A program made the translations under genes and the position numbers. From CAWEYO01 sp963813315 (GTDB lineage: Bacteria; Pseudomonadota; Alphaproteobacteria; Rhizobiales; Rhizobiaceae): DNA of 64,000 bases. Location of the stretch: contig CAWEYO010000004.1 in assembly GCA_963813315.1 (NCBI GenBank), forward strand, positions 62,001 to 126,000, read 5' to 3'. Below the pieces are notes generated by a model, which was not told the DNA's origin, did not search any database, and was given only the letters and a program-made list of their open reading frames with translations. Positions 26,255-34,218 of the stretch are shown here, piece after piece; positions within the stretch are counted from its first letter, which is position 1, and the number at the start of each line of letters is the position of its first letter.

Positions 26255-26372
26255 TAGAGCGGCGGACGCTTTTCGGAATCGGCGCTGCCGCTCTATCTCT
26301 TTGTTTGAGCATCGGAAGCCGAGAAAACTGCCATTTGCAGGCCGGCATCACCTGAATACGGACACACCCTAG
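26255..26372. repeat. Composite repeat: family B plus half of family C
   Basis: 26255-26316 is family B/A (TAGAGCGGCGGACGC ... GCTGCCGCTCTATCTCTTTG, TTTGAGCATCGGA). 26321-26372 is the right half of family C (CTGCCATTTGCAGGCCGGCA, TCACCTGAATACGGACACAC, CCTAG). The final CTA is the stop codon (TAG on minus) of the GNAT gene. Confidence 0.8.
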
Positions 26373-26944
26373 AGAACATAGCGCATCAGCGGCCTGCCGG
26401 GCTTGCGTGTCGCGACTGGCTGAAAGCCTGCCTTTTCAAAGACCCGCGTTGAGCCGACATAGAGCCCGATCGACCGCGAATCCTTCGACAGGTCCATAGG
26501 ACAGGCTTCGAGCACCCGCGCGCCGTGTTCGCGGGCGAAGTCAATGCCAGCATTGACAAGGCGATGGGTCAGGCCCCGGCCGCGCGCCTTTCCCCGGACG
26601 AAAAAGCACGAGATTGCCCAAACCGCCGGATCGGACGCGTCGGCAGGGTCGACGGGCGCGGAGCCCCTGCCCTTGTTGTTCCATTCGGGCACGTCGGAGC
26701 GCGGACCGATCTGCATCCAACCGGTCGCGACCTGCCCCTCGAACGACAGAAGGCCAGGCGGAGGGCCAGCGTCGATCCGCGCCTTCATGTGATCCTTATT
26801 GCGCTCACGATTGTCGCCGCGGCGTGCCGCCGGCGGCAGGCGGAAGTAGGTGCACCAGCAGCCGTAGCACGCCCCAGCCTTTCCAAAAAGGTCCTCGAAG
26901 GCTGGCCAAAGGTCCGGTGTCAGTGGTCGAATTTTCGCCGTCAT
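26369..26944 (-). CDS. GNAT family N-acetyltransferase
   Basis: A 191-residue cytoplasmic protein of the GCN5-related acetyltransferase fold. The acetyl-CoA-binding region is AVWAISCFFVRGKARGRGLTHRLVNAGIDFAREHG (V/I-x-x-x-RGxG/A type), and the C-terminal FEKAGFQPVATRKPGRPLMRYVL is typical. A Cys-rich segment CYGCWCTYFRLP near the N-terminus is characteristic of one subgroup. The substrate is unknown. Its TAG stop lies on the edge of a family C repeat. It is divergent from dinB. Confidence 0.87.
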   Translation of the reverse strand: MTAKIRPLTPDLWPAFEDLFGKAGACYGCWCTYFRLPPAARRGDNRERNKDHMKARIDAGPPPGLLSFEGQVATGWMQIGPRSDVPEWNNKGRGSAPVDPADASDPAVWAISCFFVRGKARGRGLTHRLVNAGIDFAREHGARVLEACPMDLSKDSRSIGLYVGSTRVFEKAGFQPVATRKPGRPLMRYVL

Positions 26945-27007
26945 AACTCATACCCCGGGCGTCTTGTCCGACTCGGCAGCGTGGAATAAACTTCAGGTGT
27001 TCTCATT

Positions 27008-28330
27008 ATGTTCGCAGCGATGATCCTTCCTGTCAACGACCCGAGCCATGGTTTTTGCCGTGACTGCCTGACCCTTCAGCATGGTGATGCGAAGCGCTGC
27101 CCCCGTTGCGGCAGCCCGCGCCTGTTGCGGCATCAGGAGCTCTATCGGCTGAGCCTCGCGCATATCGACTGCGACGCCTTTTATGCGGCCGTCGAAAAAC
27201 GCGACAACCCGGCGCTCAAGGACAAGCCGGTAATCATCGGCGGCGGCAAGCGCGGCGTCGTTTCGACCGCCTGCTATATCGCCCGCATTCACGGCGTGCG
27301 CTCGGCGATGCCAATGTTCAAGGCGCTCGCGGCTTGCCCTGATGCGGTCGTCGTCAAGCCGGATATGGAAAAATATGGTCGCGTCGGACGCGAGGTCCGG
27401 GCGATGATGCAGGCACTGACGCCACTGGTTGAACCTGTCTCCATCGACGAGGCCTTTCTTGACCTTGCCGGCACGGAGCGCCTGCACGGCCGGCCGCCCG
27501 CACTTGTGCTTGGGCAATTCGCGCTCGACGTCGAGCGGCAGATCGGCATCACCGTGTCGGTGGGTCTTTCATACTGCAAGTTCCTGGCGAAGGTTGCCTC
27601 GGATTTCCGCAAGCCGCGCGGATTTTCGGTGATCGGCGAGGCGGAAGCCTTCAGCTTCCTGGCCGCGCAGCCGGTGACGCTGATTTGGGGTGTCGGCAAG
27701 GCCTTTGCCGCCACGCTGGAACGCGACGGCATTCGCATGATCGGTCAGCTGCAGCAAATGGAAAGGGGCGAACTGGTGCGCCGCTACGGCACGATGGGAG
27801 ACCGCCTCTACCATCTTTCGCGCGGCATGGACCAGCGCTCCGTGCATCCGGACAGCGACGCAAAGAGCGTTTCGGCGGAAACCACCTTCGATACCGATCT
27901 TGCCTCGTCCGCCGACCTCGTTCCCATCCTGCGCGCGCTTTCGGAGAAGGTTTCCGCTCGGCTGAAGAAATCAGGCATCGCGGGGCGGACCATCGTCCTG
28001 AAGCTGAAGACGCAGGACTTCAAGCTCCGCACCCGCAACCGGCAGCTCGGTAACTCGACACGGCTGGCGGATCGGATATTCCAAACGGGACTGCAGCTTT
28101 TGGAGAAGGAGACGGACGGCACGAAATATCGCCTCCTCGGGATCGGCGTCAGCGACCTCAGCGGCGCGGACAAGGCCGACCCGCCCGACCTGATCGACGT
28201 TCAGTCGTGCAAGCGTGCACTGGCCGAAGGCGCAATCGACGTGCTGCGCGACAAGTTCGGCAAGAGGGCCGTCGTGACTGGCTATACGTTCGGCAAGGGC
28301 AGGAATGCGCAGGACAAGCTGGACGAATAA
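27008..28330 (+). CDS. dinB: DNA polymerase IV with N-terminal zinc-finger-like motif
   Basis: A 440-residue Y-family translesion DNA polymerase. Active-site motifs are LAHIDCDAFYAAVEKRDNP (first Asp) and VSIDEAFLDLAGTE (Asp-Glu pair); the little finger domain lies in the C-terminal third. Ahead of the polymerase core there is CRDC...CPRC (residues 17-34), a probable zinc finger. The first ATG at 27008 is used; 27020 is an alternative, and neither has a strong Shine-Dalgarno. In Sinorhizobium meliloti, as I recall, dinB lies beside the DUF3572 gene and divK; here those genes are 21 kb away (49204, 48980), so the locus has been rearranged. Confidence 0.92.
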   Translation: MFAAMILPVNDPSHGFCRDCLTLQHGDAKRCPRCGSPRLLRHQELYRLSLAHIDCDAFYAAVEKRDNPALKDKPVIIGGGKRGVVSTACYIARIHGVRSAMPMFKALAACPDAVVVKPDMEKYGRVGREVRAMMQALTPLVEPVSIDEAFLDLAGTERLHGRPPALVLGQFALDVERQIGITVSVGLSYCKFLAKVASDFRKPRGFSVIGEAEAFSFLAAQPVTLIWGVGKAFAATLERDGIRMIGQLQQMERGELVRRYGTMGDRLYHLSRGMDQRSVHPDSDAKSVSAETTFDTDLASSADLVPILRALSEKVSARLKKSGIAGRTIVLKLKTQDFKLRTRNRQLGNSTRLADRIFQTGLQLLEKETDGTKYRLLGIGVSDLSGADKADPPDLIDVQSCKRALAEGAIDVLRDKFGKRAVVTGYTFGKGRNAQDKLDE

Positions 28331-28612
28331 GGCAACTTCAACCGACGTCTGGCGGCAACATTGGCTCGCCGGCTTCAGCTGTGCAAAACGCAAATCGCCA
28401 GCTTCGGCGAAACCGCGAGGGAGGGCCATCGCCTGTGCTCGGAACGCATGGACAAATCCACCCCTCATTTCGCCACTGAGAAGCATGATCCTTGAGGTCT
28501 GCGCGTTTGACCGCGCGCCGAAAAATGCCGATTGCCTCGTACCCAAACGGGGCCAAGGGTATGGAGCCCACCCTCGTCGTGCGGTGGAATCTCTCGCGTC
28601 GCCCCGATTGTA

Positions 28613-29029
28613 TCAGTCGTCGCGATAGACCTTCTCGCGACGCTCGTGGCGTTCCTGGGCCTCGATGGACAGCGTTGCGATCGGGCGGGCGTCGAGGCGC
28701 TTCAGCGCGATCGGCTCTCCGGTTTCCTCGCAGTAGCCGTAGGTTCCCTCTTCGATCCGGTTCAGCGCGGCGTCAATCTTGGCGATAAGCTTGCGCTGAC
28801 GGTCGCGCGCCCTCAACTCGATTGCGCGATCGGTTTCGGACGAAGCACGATCCGCGAGGTCGGGAAGATTAGCATTTTCCTGTTGAAGGATTTCGAGCGT
28901 TTCGCGCGCTTCGCGCAATATGTCGTGTTTCCAGGAGACCAGCTTAAAGCGAAAATAAGATTTCTGCCGTTCATTCATGAACGGCTCGTCTTCCGAAGGC
29001 ACATAGTCGGCATCAACGACTTCGTTCAT
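28613..29029 (-). CDS. dksA: DksA-type RNA polymerase-binding transcription factor lacking the zinc-site cysteines
   Basis: A 138-residue regulator that enters the RNA polymerase secondary channel and works with ppGpp in the stringent response. The coiled-coil part is RFKLVSWKHDILREARETLEILQQE ... DRASSETDRAIELRARDRQRKLIAKIDAALNRI. The C-terminal zinc-finger region reads GYCEETGEPIALKRLDARPI...ATLSIEAQERHERREK, keeping one of the four Cys of E. coli DksA (pattern CxxT...SxxA). The start is ATG 29029 with GGGGTGAG; the frame is open further to 29251 but the rest is unrelated. Reduced-Cys DksA proteins are known in alphaproteobacteria and can be functional. Confidence 0.9.
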   Translation of the reverse strand: MNEVVDADYVPSEDEPFMNERQKSYFRFKLVSWKHDILREARETLEILQQENANLPDLADRASSETDRAIELRARDRQRKLIAKIDAALNRIEEGTYGYCEETGEPIALKRLDARPIATLSIEAQERHERREKVYRDD

Positions 29030-29198
29030 CGACTCACCCCCCAAATCGGCGATTCTGGCGCCTATATATTCGTCGTCCCAATGCGGCACAAGATCATTTG
29101 GCATCGAAGTCACGTATTTGTTAACATTGCTATTAACGCGATTTCCGACCATTCGAGACCATGCTCTCCGAAGTCCGTCACCGGGAAAGGCCGCCGCC

Positions 29199-29996
29199 TC
29201 ATGCCGGGCCGGGCAGCGGCGAATCGATGCGGCCGGACAGCCAGTAGGCAATCAGTCCTATCCATTCGCGCAGCGCGACAGTGGTATTTTGCAAGGCGTC
29301 CGTTTCGTTGTCTGTGAAGAAGCCGACGCCCTCCTTGCCCGAAGTCCGGTAGTCCGACGGCCAGGCCACGACCGGGAAACCCACCTTGCGGAAGAGGCTC
29401 ACCGAGCGCGGCATGTGGTAGGCGGACGTCACCAGAAGCCACGTCTCGCCCGGTTCGGGTTGCGCCATATTCCTGGCGTATGCGGCGTTCTCCGCCGTAT
29501 TGCGCGATTTGTTTTCCAGGATCAGCCGTTCAGGCGCGATGCCCAAAGCCGCAAACAGACGCGGCGCGGTATCCGCATCGCCTTCGCCTTTCAGCAGGAT
29601 CGATCCCACGCCGCCGGAAACGAGAACCCGTGCGGCAGGATACCGGCGCGCAAGGGCCGCGGCTTCGACAAATCGGTCGCCGCCGTCGTTCATTTCATAG
29701 CCGCCGCGCGCAAGATTGATGGCGGCTTCCAGGCCGCCGCCGAGAACGACAATGCCGTCAACCTTTCCAGGCAAGGTCGCCGGCCGGTGGAAGCGTTCCT
29801 CGAGCGGACCGAGCATCAGGGCGCCGAGCGAAGTCCAGGCCGACAACATGAGGACAAGGAATGCCGTCAGGACAGCCGAAATCGACCATCGCCGCTTGCC
29901 GAACAGAGCGGCCAGCACGCCGGCAAAGGTAAGAAAAATCGCGAAATTCAACGGCTGGACAAAAAACCAGAGTATTTTGGAAAAGTAGAAAAACAT
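29199..29996 (-). CDS. YdcF family protein (DUF218), inner-membrane
   Basis: A 265-residue protein starting MFFYFSKILWFFVQPLNFAIFL, with two N-terminal transmembrane helices followed by a cytoplasmic or periplasmic DUF218 domain. Motifs are DGIVVLGGGLE, RVLVSGGVGSI, LILENKSRNTAENA and LLVTSAYHMPRS, which match YdcF and the SanA/ElyC group. ElyC-type members affect cell-envelope precursor handling; YdcF itself binds S-adenosylmethionine. The start at 29996 has GGAG; the frame is open to 30032. It ends upstream of dksA on the same strand. Confidence 0.88.
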   Translation of the reverse strand: MFFYFSKILWFFVQPLNFAIFLTFAGVLAALFGKRRWSISAVLTAFLVLMLSAWTSLGALMLGPLEERFHRPATLPGKVDGIVVLGGGLEAAINLARGGYEMNDGGDRFVEAAALARRYPAARVLVSGGVGSILLKGEGDADTAPRLFAALGIAPERLILENKSRNTAENAAYARNMAQPEPGETWLLVTSAYHMPRSVSLFRKVGFPVVAWPSDYRTSGKEGVGFFTDNETDALQNTTVALREWIGLIAYWLSGRIDSPLPGPA

Positions 29997-30022
29997 CCCG
30001 GCTCCGAATGCGTCGGTCGAGC

Positions 30023-31588
30023 TCACCACCACTTCTCGGGCTCGAAACGCCCTGCCGCCTGTTCGATGACGTGGCCCGTGCGGAAAAGCGTCTCTTCGTC
30101 GAACGGGCGCCCGATGAGCTGCAATCCGAGCGGAAGGCCCTTGCCGTCGAGCCCGGCGGGAACCGCAATGCCCGGAAGCCCCGCCATGTTCACCGTCACG
30201 GTGAAAATGTCGTTCAGGTACATCTTCACAGGATCGGCGGCCATGTCTTCGTCGGCGATGCCGAACGCGGCGGACGGCGTCGCAGGCGTCAGTATGGTAT
30301 CGATCCCGGCTCGGAATGCGCTTTCGAAATCCCGCTTGATCAGAGTGCGAACCTTCTGCGCCTGCAGGTAGTACGCATCGTAGTAGCCGGCCGACAGCAC
30401 GTAGGTGCCGATCATGATGCGGCGCTTGACCTCGCGTCCAAAACCCGCGGCGCGGGTCTTCTCGTACATGTCTACGATGTCCTTGCCCGGCACCCGCAGC
30501 CCGTAGCGAACGCCGTCATAGCGGGCAAGGTTCGACGAGGCTTCGGCGGGAGCGACAATATAGTAGGCCGGCAGCGCGTATTTGGTGTGTGGCAACGAAA
30601 TATCGACAATCTCCGCACCCGCGTCCTTGAGCCAGGCAATGCCTTTTTGCCAGAGCGCTTCAATCTCCTCCGGCATCCCGTCCACACGGTATTCCTTCGG
30701 GATGCCGACCTTAATGCCCCGAATCGATTGCCCGATTGCCGCCTCGTAGTCCGGCACGGCGCGGTCCACCGATGTCGTGTCCTTGGGATCGACCGAAGCC
30801 ATGGACTTCAGCATGATTGCCGCGTCGCGGATGTCGCGGGCGATCGGGCCGGCCTGGTCGAGGGAAGAGGCGAAGGCAACGATGCCCCAGCGCGAGCAGC
30901 GCCCGTAAGTCGGCTTGATGCCGACAGTGCCCGTGAAAGCGGCAGGCTGGCGGATCGAACCGCCCGTATCGGTTGCCGTGGCTCCAGCGCAGAGGAAGGC
31001 GGAAACCGCCGCCGCCGATCCGCCCGAGGAGCCGCCCGGCACGAGCTGTGCGTTGTCGAGCACGCGGTCGGCGCGCACGCCGCCGTCCGACACGAAACCG
31101 CCCTCGCCCATGTGGCTGGCCGGCCTGACCACGGTCGAGACGCGGCAGCGGCGCCAGGGATTTACCACAGGACCATAGAAGGAGCTCTCGTTGGAGGAGC
31201 CCATGGCGAACTCGTCCATGTTGAGCTTGCCCAGCATCACCGCGCCGTCGGCCCACAGATTGGCGGTCACGGTCGATTCATAGCGCGGCTTGAACCCGTC
31301 AAGCACATGGCTGCAAGCCTGGGTGTGCACGCCTTCCGTGCCGAACAGGTCCTTTATGCCCAACGGAATGCCTTCGAGAGCGCCGCCGGCATTGTTGGCA
31401 AGCTTCTCGTCCGACGCCTTCGCCATCGCCCGCGCCTTGTCATGCGTCACGGCGACATAGGCGTTCAGCGTTCCGTTGGCGACATCGATCGCGCCAAGAT
31501 AGGCGTCGGTCAGTTCCGCCGCCGTAATTTCCCGGGCGCGAAGCTTCTTGCGCGCTTCGGAAATCGTCAGTCTGGTCAGATCGGTCAT
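30023..31588 (-). CDS. gatA: Glu-tRNA(Gln)/Asp-tRNA(Asn) amidotransferase subunit A, with an internal insertion
   Basis: A 521-residue amidase subunit of GatCAB, which turns misacylated Glu-tRNA(Gln) into Gln-tRNA(Gln). The amidase signature is clear: LGKLNMDEFAMGSSNESSFYGP, LVPGGSSGGSAAAVSAF and DTGGSIRQPAAFTGTVGIKPTYGRCSRWG with the catalytic Ser and Lys. Between NPWRR and NAQLVPGG there are 31 extra residues (31055-31147), including TVVRPASHMGEGGFVSDGG, absent from ordinary GatA. They lie just before the active-site loop and resemble translated repeat. Start ATG is at 31588. Upstream are a GNAT gene and gatC. Confidence 0.93.
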   Translation of the reverse strand: MTDLTRLTISEARKKLRAREITAAELTDAYLGAIDVANGTLNAYVAVTHDKARAMAKASDEKLANNAGGALEGIPLGIKDLFGTEGVHTQACSHVLDGFKPRYESTVTANLWADGAVMLGKLNMDEFAMGSSNESSFYGPVVNPWRRCRVSTVVRPASHMGEGGFVSDGGVRADRVLDNAQLVPGGSSGGSAAAVSAFLCAGATATDTGGSIRQPAAFTGTVGIKPTYGRCSRWGIVAFASSLDQAGPIARDIRDAAIMLKSMASVDPKDTTSVDRAVPDYEAAIGQSIRGIKVGIPKEYRVDGMPEEIEALWQKGIAWLKDAGAEIVDISLPHTKYALPAYYIVAPAEASSNLARYDGVRYGLRVPGKDIVDMYEKTRAAGFGREVKRRIMIGTYVLSAGYYDAYYLQAQKVRTLIKRDFESAFRAGIDTILTPATPSAAFGIADEDMAADPVKMYLNDIFTVTVNMAGLPGIAVPAGLDGKGLPLGLQLIGRPFDEETLFRTGHVIEQAAGRFEPEKWW

Positions 31589-31592
31589 TCGA

Positions 31593-32054
31593 TTAGCCTG
31601 CAATGTTCTTTTCGTAAAACACCGACCACTCGGAATCGGGATAGTCGAGCACCCGCCCGCAGCGTGTGAAGCCGGCACGTTCATAGACGGTCCAAGCGGC
31701 CGGGTGCCGGTCGCCTGTCTCCAGAACCAGCCGCTTGAGCCCCTCATCCCGCGCCAGCGCCTCGATCCGACATACGATCTGCTGGCCTATCTTCATGCCG
31801 CGATGCGAGGGCCGCGTGTACATGCGCTTGACCTCGCCGATACCGCCCTCATGGCGGCGCAGCGCACCGCACGCCACGGCAGTGCCGCCAGCCCGCGCAA
31901 TGAAGACGGTAGTGTCCGGCGCCGCCATCTGCTCTGCGGTCATGTGAGAGCAGAACTCCGGCGGCGTCAGGTCGAGCAAAGACGCATTCAGTTCGGCGAT
32001 CAGGGCGCGGACTTCATCCTGCAACGGCGTTTCGGGGGCAATCGCGACGGTCAT
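31593..32054 (-). CDS. GNAT family N-acetyltransferase between gatC and gatA
   Basis: A 153-residue acetyltransferase starting at ATG 32054. The acetyl-CoA motif is GEVKRMYTRPSHRGMKIGQQIVCRIEALARDEGLKRLVLETG, ending AAWTVYERAGFTRCGRVLDYPDSEWSVFYEKNI. This form (IGEVKRMYVRP...) is common among small proteobacterial GNATs annotated as PhnO/YhhY-like; the substrate is unknown. It lies seven bases after gatC and four bases before gatA on the same strand, so all three are probably one transcript. Confidence 0.9.
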   Translation of the reverse strand: MTVAIAPETPLQDEVRALIAELNASLLDLTPPEFCSHMTAEQMAAPDTTVFIARAGGTAVACGALRRHEGGIGEVKRMYTRPSHRGMKIGQQIVCRIEALARDEGLKRLVLETGDRHPAAWTVYERAGFTRCGRVLDYPDSEWSVFYEKNIAG

Positions 32055-32061
32055 GGTTCGT

Positions 32062-32349
32062 TTACTCAACGACCTTCGGCACCAGAAAGAAATTCTCCTG
32101 CATTGCCGGCGCGTTGGCGACGATATCGTCGGGCCTGCTGCCGTCGGTGACGACATCCTCTCGCTTCTTCATCTCCATCGGGATAACCGACGTCATCGGC
32201 TCGACGCCCGCCACATCGACCTCGTTCAGCTGCTCGACGAACCCGAGAATGGTATTCAGCTCCCCGGTCATCCGCTCGGCGTCCTCGGCCGAGACGGCGA
32301 TGCGGGCGAGGTGCGCAACGCGCCTTACTGTGGTGATATCGACGGACAT
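32062..32349 (-). CDS. gatC: Glu-tRNA(Gln)/Asp-tRNA(Asn) amidotransferase subunit C
   Basis: A 95-residue structural subunit of GatCAB that wraps around GatA. It starts MSVDITTVRRVAHLARIAV and contains ELNTILGFVEQLNEVDVAGVEPMTSVIPM, the classic GatC pattern, and ends with the family-typical ENFFLVPKVVE. First gene of the gatC-GNAT-gatA run. gatB is not in the window. Confidence 0.95.
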   Translation of the reverse strand: MSVDITTVRRVAHLARIAVSAEDAERMTGELNTILGFVEQLNEVDVAGVEPMTSVIPMEMKKREDVVTDGSRPDDIVANAPAMQENFFLVPKVVE

Positions 32350-32439
32350 GGCCTGCTCCGGAACGCGAACCCCGCGCTATACCGGCGCCGCGCTGCGAGC
32401 GCAACATTCAAGACGCGCGCCCGCTTGGACCCTCACTGC

Positions 32440-33147
32440 CTAGAGTTCTACGCTGCCGCCTACCTCCGGCACTTTAACGTCGACGCCCGACCCTTCCATT
32501 CCGGCAACGAACTTGTCGGCATCCTGGTCGATGATCGCGAATGACCCGTAGTGGCAGGGCAGCACGGTTTCGAAGTTAAAGAAACGCCGGCACGCAAGTG
32601 CTGCCACTGCGCCGCCCATGGTGAAACGGTCGCCGATGGGAACAATGCCGATCTTCGGCTCGTGCAACTCATTGATCAGCGCCATGTCCGAGAAAATATC
32701 GGTGTCGCCCATGTGATAGAGCGTTTTCTCATTGCGGAAATGCAGAACGAGACCGGTTGGATTTCCGAGATAGGTGTTGGATCCGCCGTCACCTTGATAG
32801 GACGACGAATGAAGCGCATTGACGAAAGTCGTCATGAAGCCTTTGCAATCGATTGTCCCGCCGTGGTTGCCGGGATTGATCCTGTTCTGGCTGACGCCCC
32901 TGCCGACCAGAAACATGCAAACCTCGAAATTGGCGACCAGCATGGCGCCGGTCTTCTCCAGGATCTCGACTGCATCGCCGACATGATCGCCATGCCCATG
33001 CGTCAAAAGCACATGCGTGACCCCCTCGGCAGGCCCTTCCCAGCCCCTGTTCCAGGACGGGTTGCCGGTGAAATAGGGATCGATCAGGATCCTCGCATTA
33101 CCAACCTCTACGCGAAAAGCGGAATGCCCGTACCAGGTAAGTTTCAT
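32440..33147 (-). CDS. Metal-dependent hydrolase, UPF0173/metallo-beta-lactamase fold
   Basis: A 235-residue cytoplasmic MBL-fold protein starting MKLTWYGHSAFRVEVGNARILIDPYFTGNP, the hallmark of the UPF0173 (YtkL/TM1162-like) group. The metal motif THGHGDHVGD (HxHxDH) is intact, with further ligands in LYHMGDTDIFSDM and LPCHYGSFAI. The physiological substrate of the family is not established. The frame is open to 33201, but ATG 33147 begins the conserved sequence. It is divergent from ruvX. Confidence 0.92.
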   Translation of the reverse strand: MKLTWYGHSAFRVEVGNARILIDPYFTGNPSWNRGWEGPAEGVTHVLLTHGHGDHVGDAVEILEKTGAMLVANFEVCMFLVGRGVSQNRINPGNHGGTIDCKGFMTTFVNALHSSSYQGDGGSNTYLGNPTGLVLHFRNEKTLYHMGDTDIFSDMALINELHEPKIGIVPIGDRFTMGGAVAALACRRFFNFETVLPCHYGSFAIIDQDADKFVAGMEGSGVDVKVPEVGGSVEL

Positions 33148-33226
33148 TTTCGGCCGACCCTTCTCGATTTCGCTTTTGAACGAAGATAGAACCCCTGTCA
33201 TTCAAGTCAAAGGAAAGCCGCCGCAT

Positions 33227-33712
33227 TTGACCGTCATTGCGATCCAGGAATTGCCCCATCGCCTCCCAGCCGGGAAGACACTCGCCGGGCTCGACCTTGG
33301 TGACAAGACAATCGGCGTCGCGGTTTCCGACCGGAACCTCTCCTTCGCCCATCCGCGCCCGGTGATCATCCGCAAGAAATTCTCGCTCGACGCCGCCACG
33401 CTGCTTGCCTTGCTGGCCATGGAAAATGTCGGGGCGGTGGCGATCGGGTTGCCGGTAAACATGGATGGCAGCGAAGGGCCGCGCGCGCAGGCGTCCCGGG
33501 CCTTCGTCCGCAACATCGCGAAAATGAGCGACCTGCCTTTCCTGTTCTGGGACGAACGGCTCTCGACGGTCGCGGCGGAGCGGGCGCTGATCGAAATGGA
33601 CGTGTCGCGCAAGAAGCGCCAGTCAAGGATCAATTCGGCAGCGGCTGCCTTCATCCTGCAGGGCGTGCTCGACCGGCTTCAGATGCTGGGCGCCGAGCCA
33701 CCGCCCAGATAG
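33227..33712 (+). CDS. ruvX: Putative pre-16S rRNA nuclease / Holliday junction resolvase-like YqgF
   Basis: A 161-residue RNase H-fold nuclease. Motifs: GLDLGDKTIGVAVSD (first catalytic Asp), VGAVAIGLPVNMDGSEGPRAQASRAF, FWDERLSTVAAERAL (Glu) and INSAAAAFILQGVLD in place of the usual D-x-x-A-A. YqgF/RuvX processes the 5' end of 16S rRNA in E. coli. I place the start at TTG 33227 with a GGAAAG ahead of it, which gives the usual length; an upstream TTG at 33176 is also in frame. The last 34 bases overlap the convergent gene at 33679. Confidence 0.88.
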   Translation: MTVIAIQELPHRLPAGKTLAGLDLGDKTIGVAVSDRNLSFAHPRPVIIRKKFSLDAATLLALLAMENVGAVAIGLPVNMDGSEGPRAQASRAFVRNIAKMSDLPFLFWDERLSTVAAERALIEMDVSRKKRQSRINSAAAAFILQGVLDRLQMLGAEPPPR

Positions 33713-33990
33713 CGAGCGCGGCTTTCCCGCGCCCAGGCGGCGATCGCCTTCCGGCGGCGAAAGGCGATGATTCCGGCCACCAGAAACGAGTCGAACACGC
33801 AGGTCCTGGCTATCATTGGCGGAATGGTTGCCGGGTCGATCCCCAGCATCTCGCCGTAGAGCTCGAAAACAACGTCGTTTAGCCGGCGGCTCAGCACGAC
33901 GTAGCCGAAACTGATGTCGTTGAGCGACAGGAAGTACCAGCCCCAGAAGAGTACCAGCGGAAATGCCCACAACGCGATCAGATAACGCAT
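33679..33990 (-). CDS. Small membrane protein, possibly DUF6105 family
   Basis: 103 residues from ATG 33990 with a strong GGGAGGGG Shine-Dalgarno. It has a first hydrophobic segment (MRYLIALWAFPLVLFWGWYFLSLND), a central region with FELYGEMLGIDPATIPPMIA, a second hydrophobic stretch (FDSFLVAGIIAF) and a basic tail. Proteins of this shape are conserved in rhizobia, often beside ruvX; the role is unknown. The gene runs 34 bases into the 3' end of ruvX on the other strand. Confidence 0.75.
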   Translation of the reverse strand: MRYLIALWAFPLVLFWGWYFLSLNDISFGYVVLSRRLNDVVFELYGEMLGIDPATIPPMIARTCVFDSFLVAGIIAFRRRKAIAAWARESRARYLGGGSAPSI

Positions 33991-34218
33991 AGCTCGCCCC
34001 TCCCGAAAGTTCACCCCAGCCAATCGCCCCGAACGCAACGAAGCTGACGCCTGATGCTGCGCGAGAACCCGTCAACCGAACGGCAGGAAAGGATGAACTG
34101 AAGCGCCGTATGGGATCCCCGTCCGCGAGGCTGACATTGGGACGGCAGCGTCGCGTCGGCAAATGAAACCATTTGTTAGGGTTAATTTCCCCACCGGACG
34201 CAGACAGGTCAGCGCTGC

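Noticed and set aside
28331..28612. Small RNA or gene between dinB and dksA
   Set aside because: Short frames here have no ribosome-binding sites or family sequence, and no clear terminator-flanked RNA was seen.
30008..31669. 553-codon open frame on plus opposite gatA
   Set aside because: gatA on minus carries the complete amidase signature.
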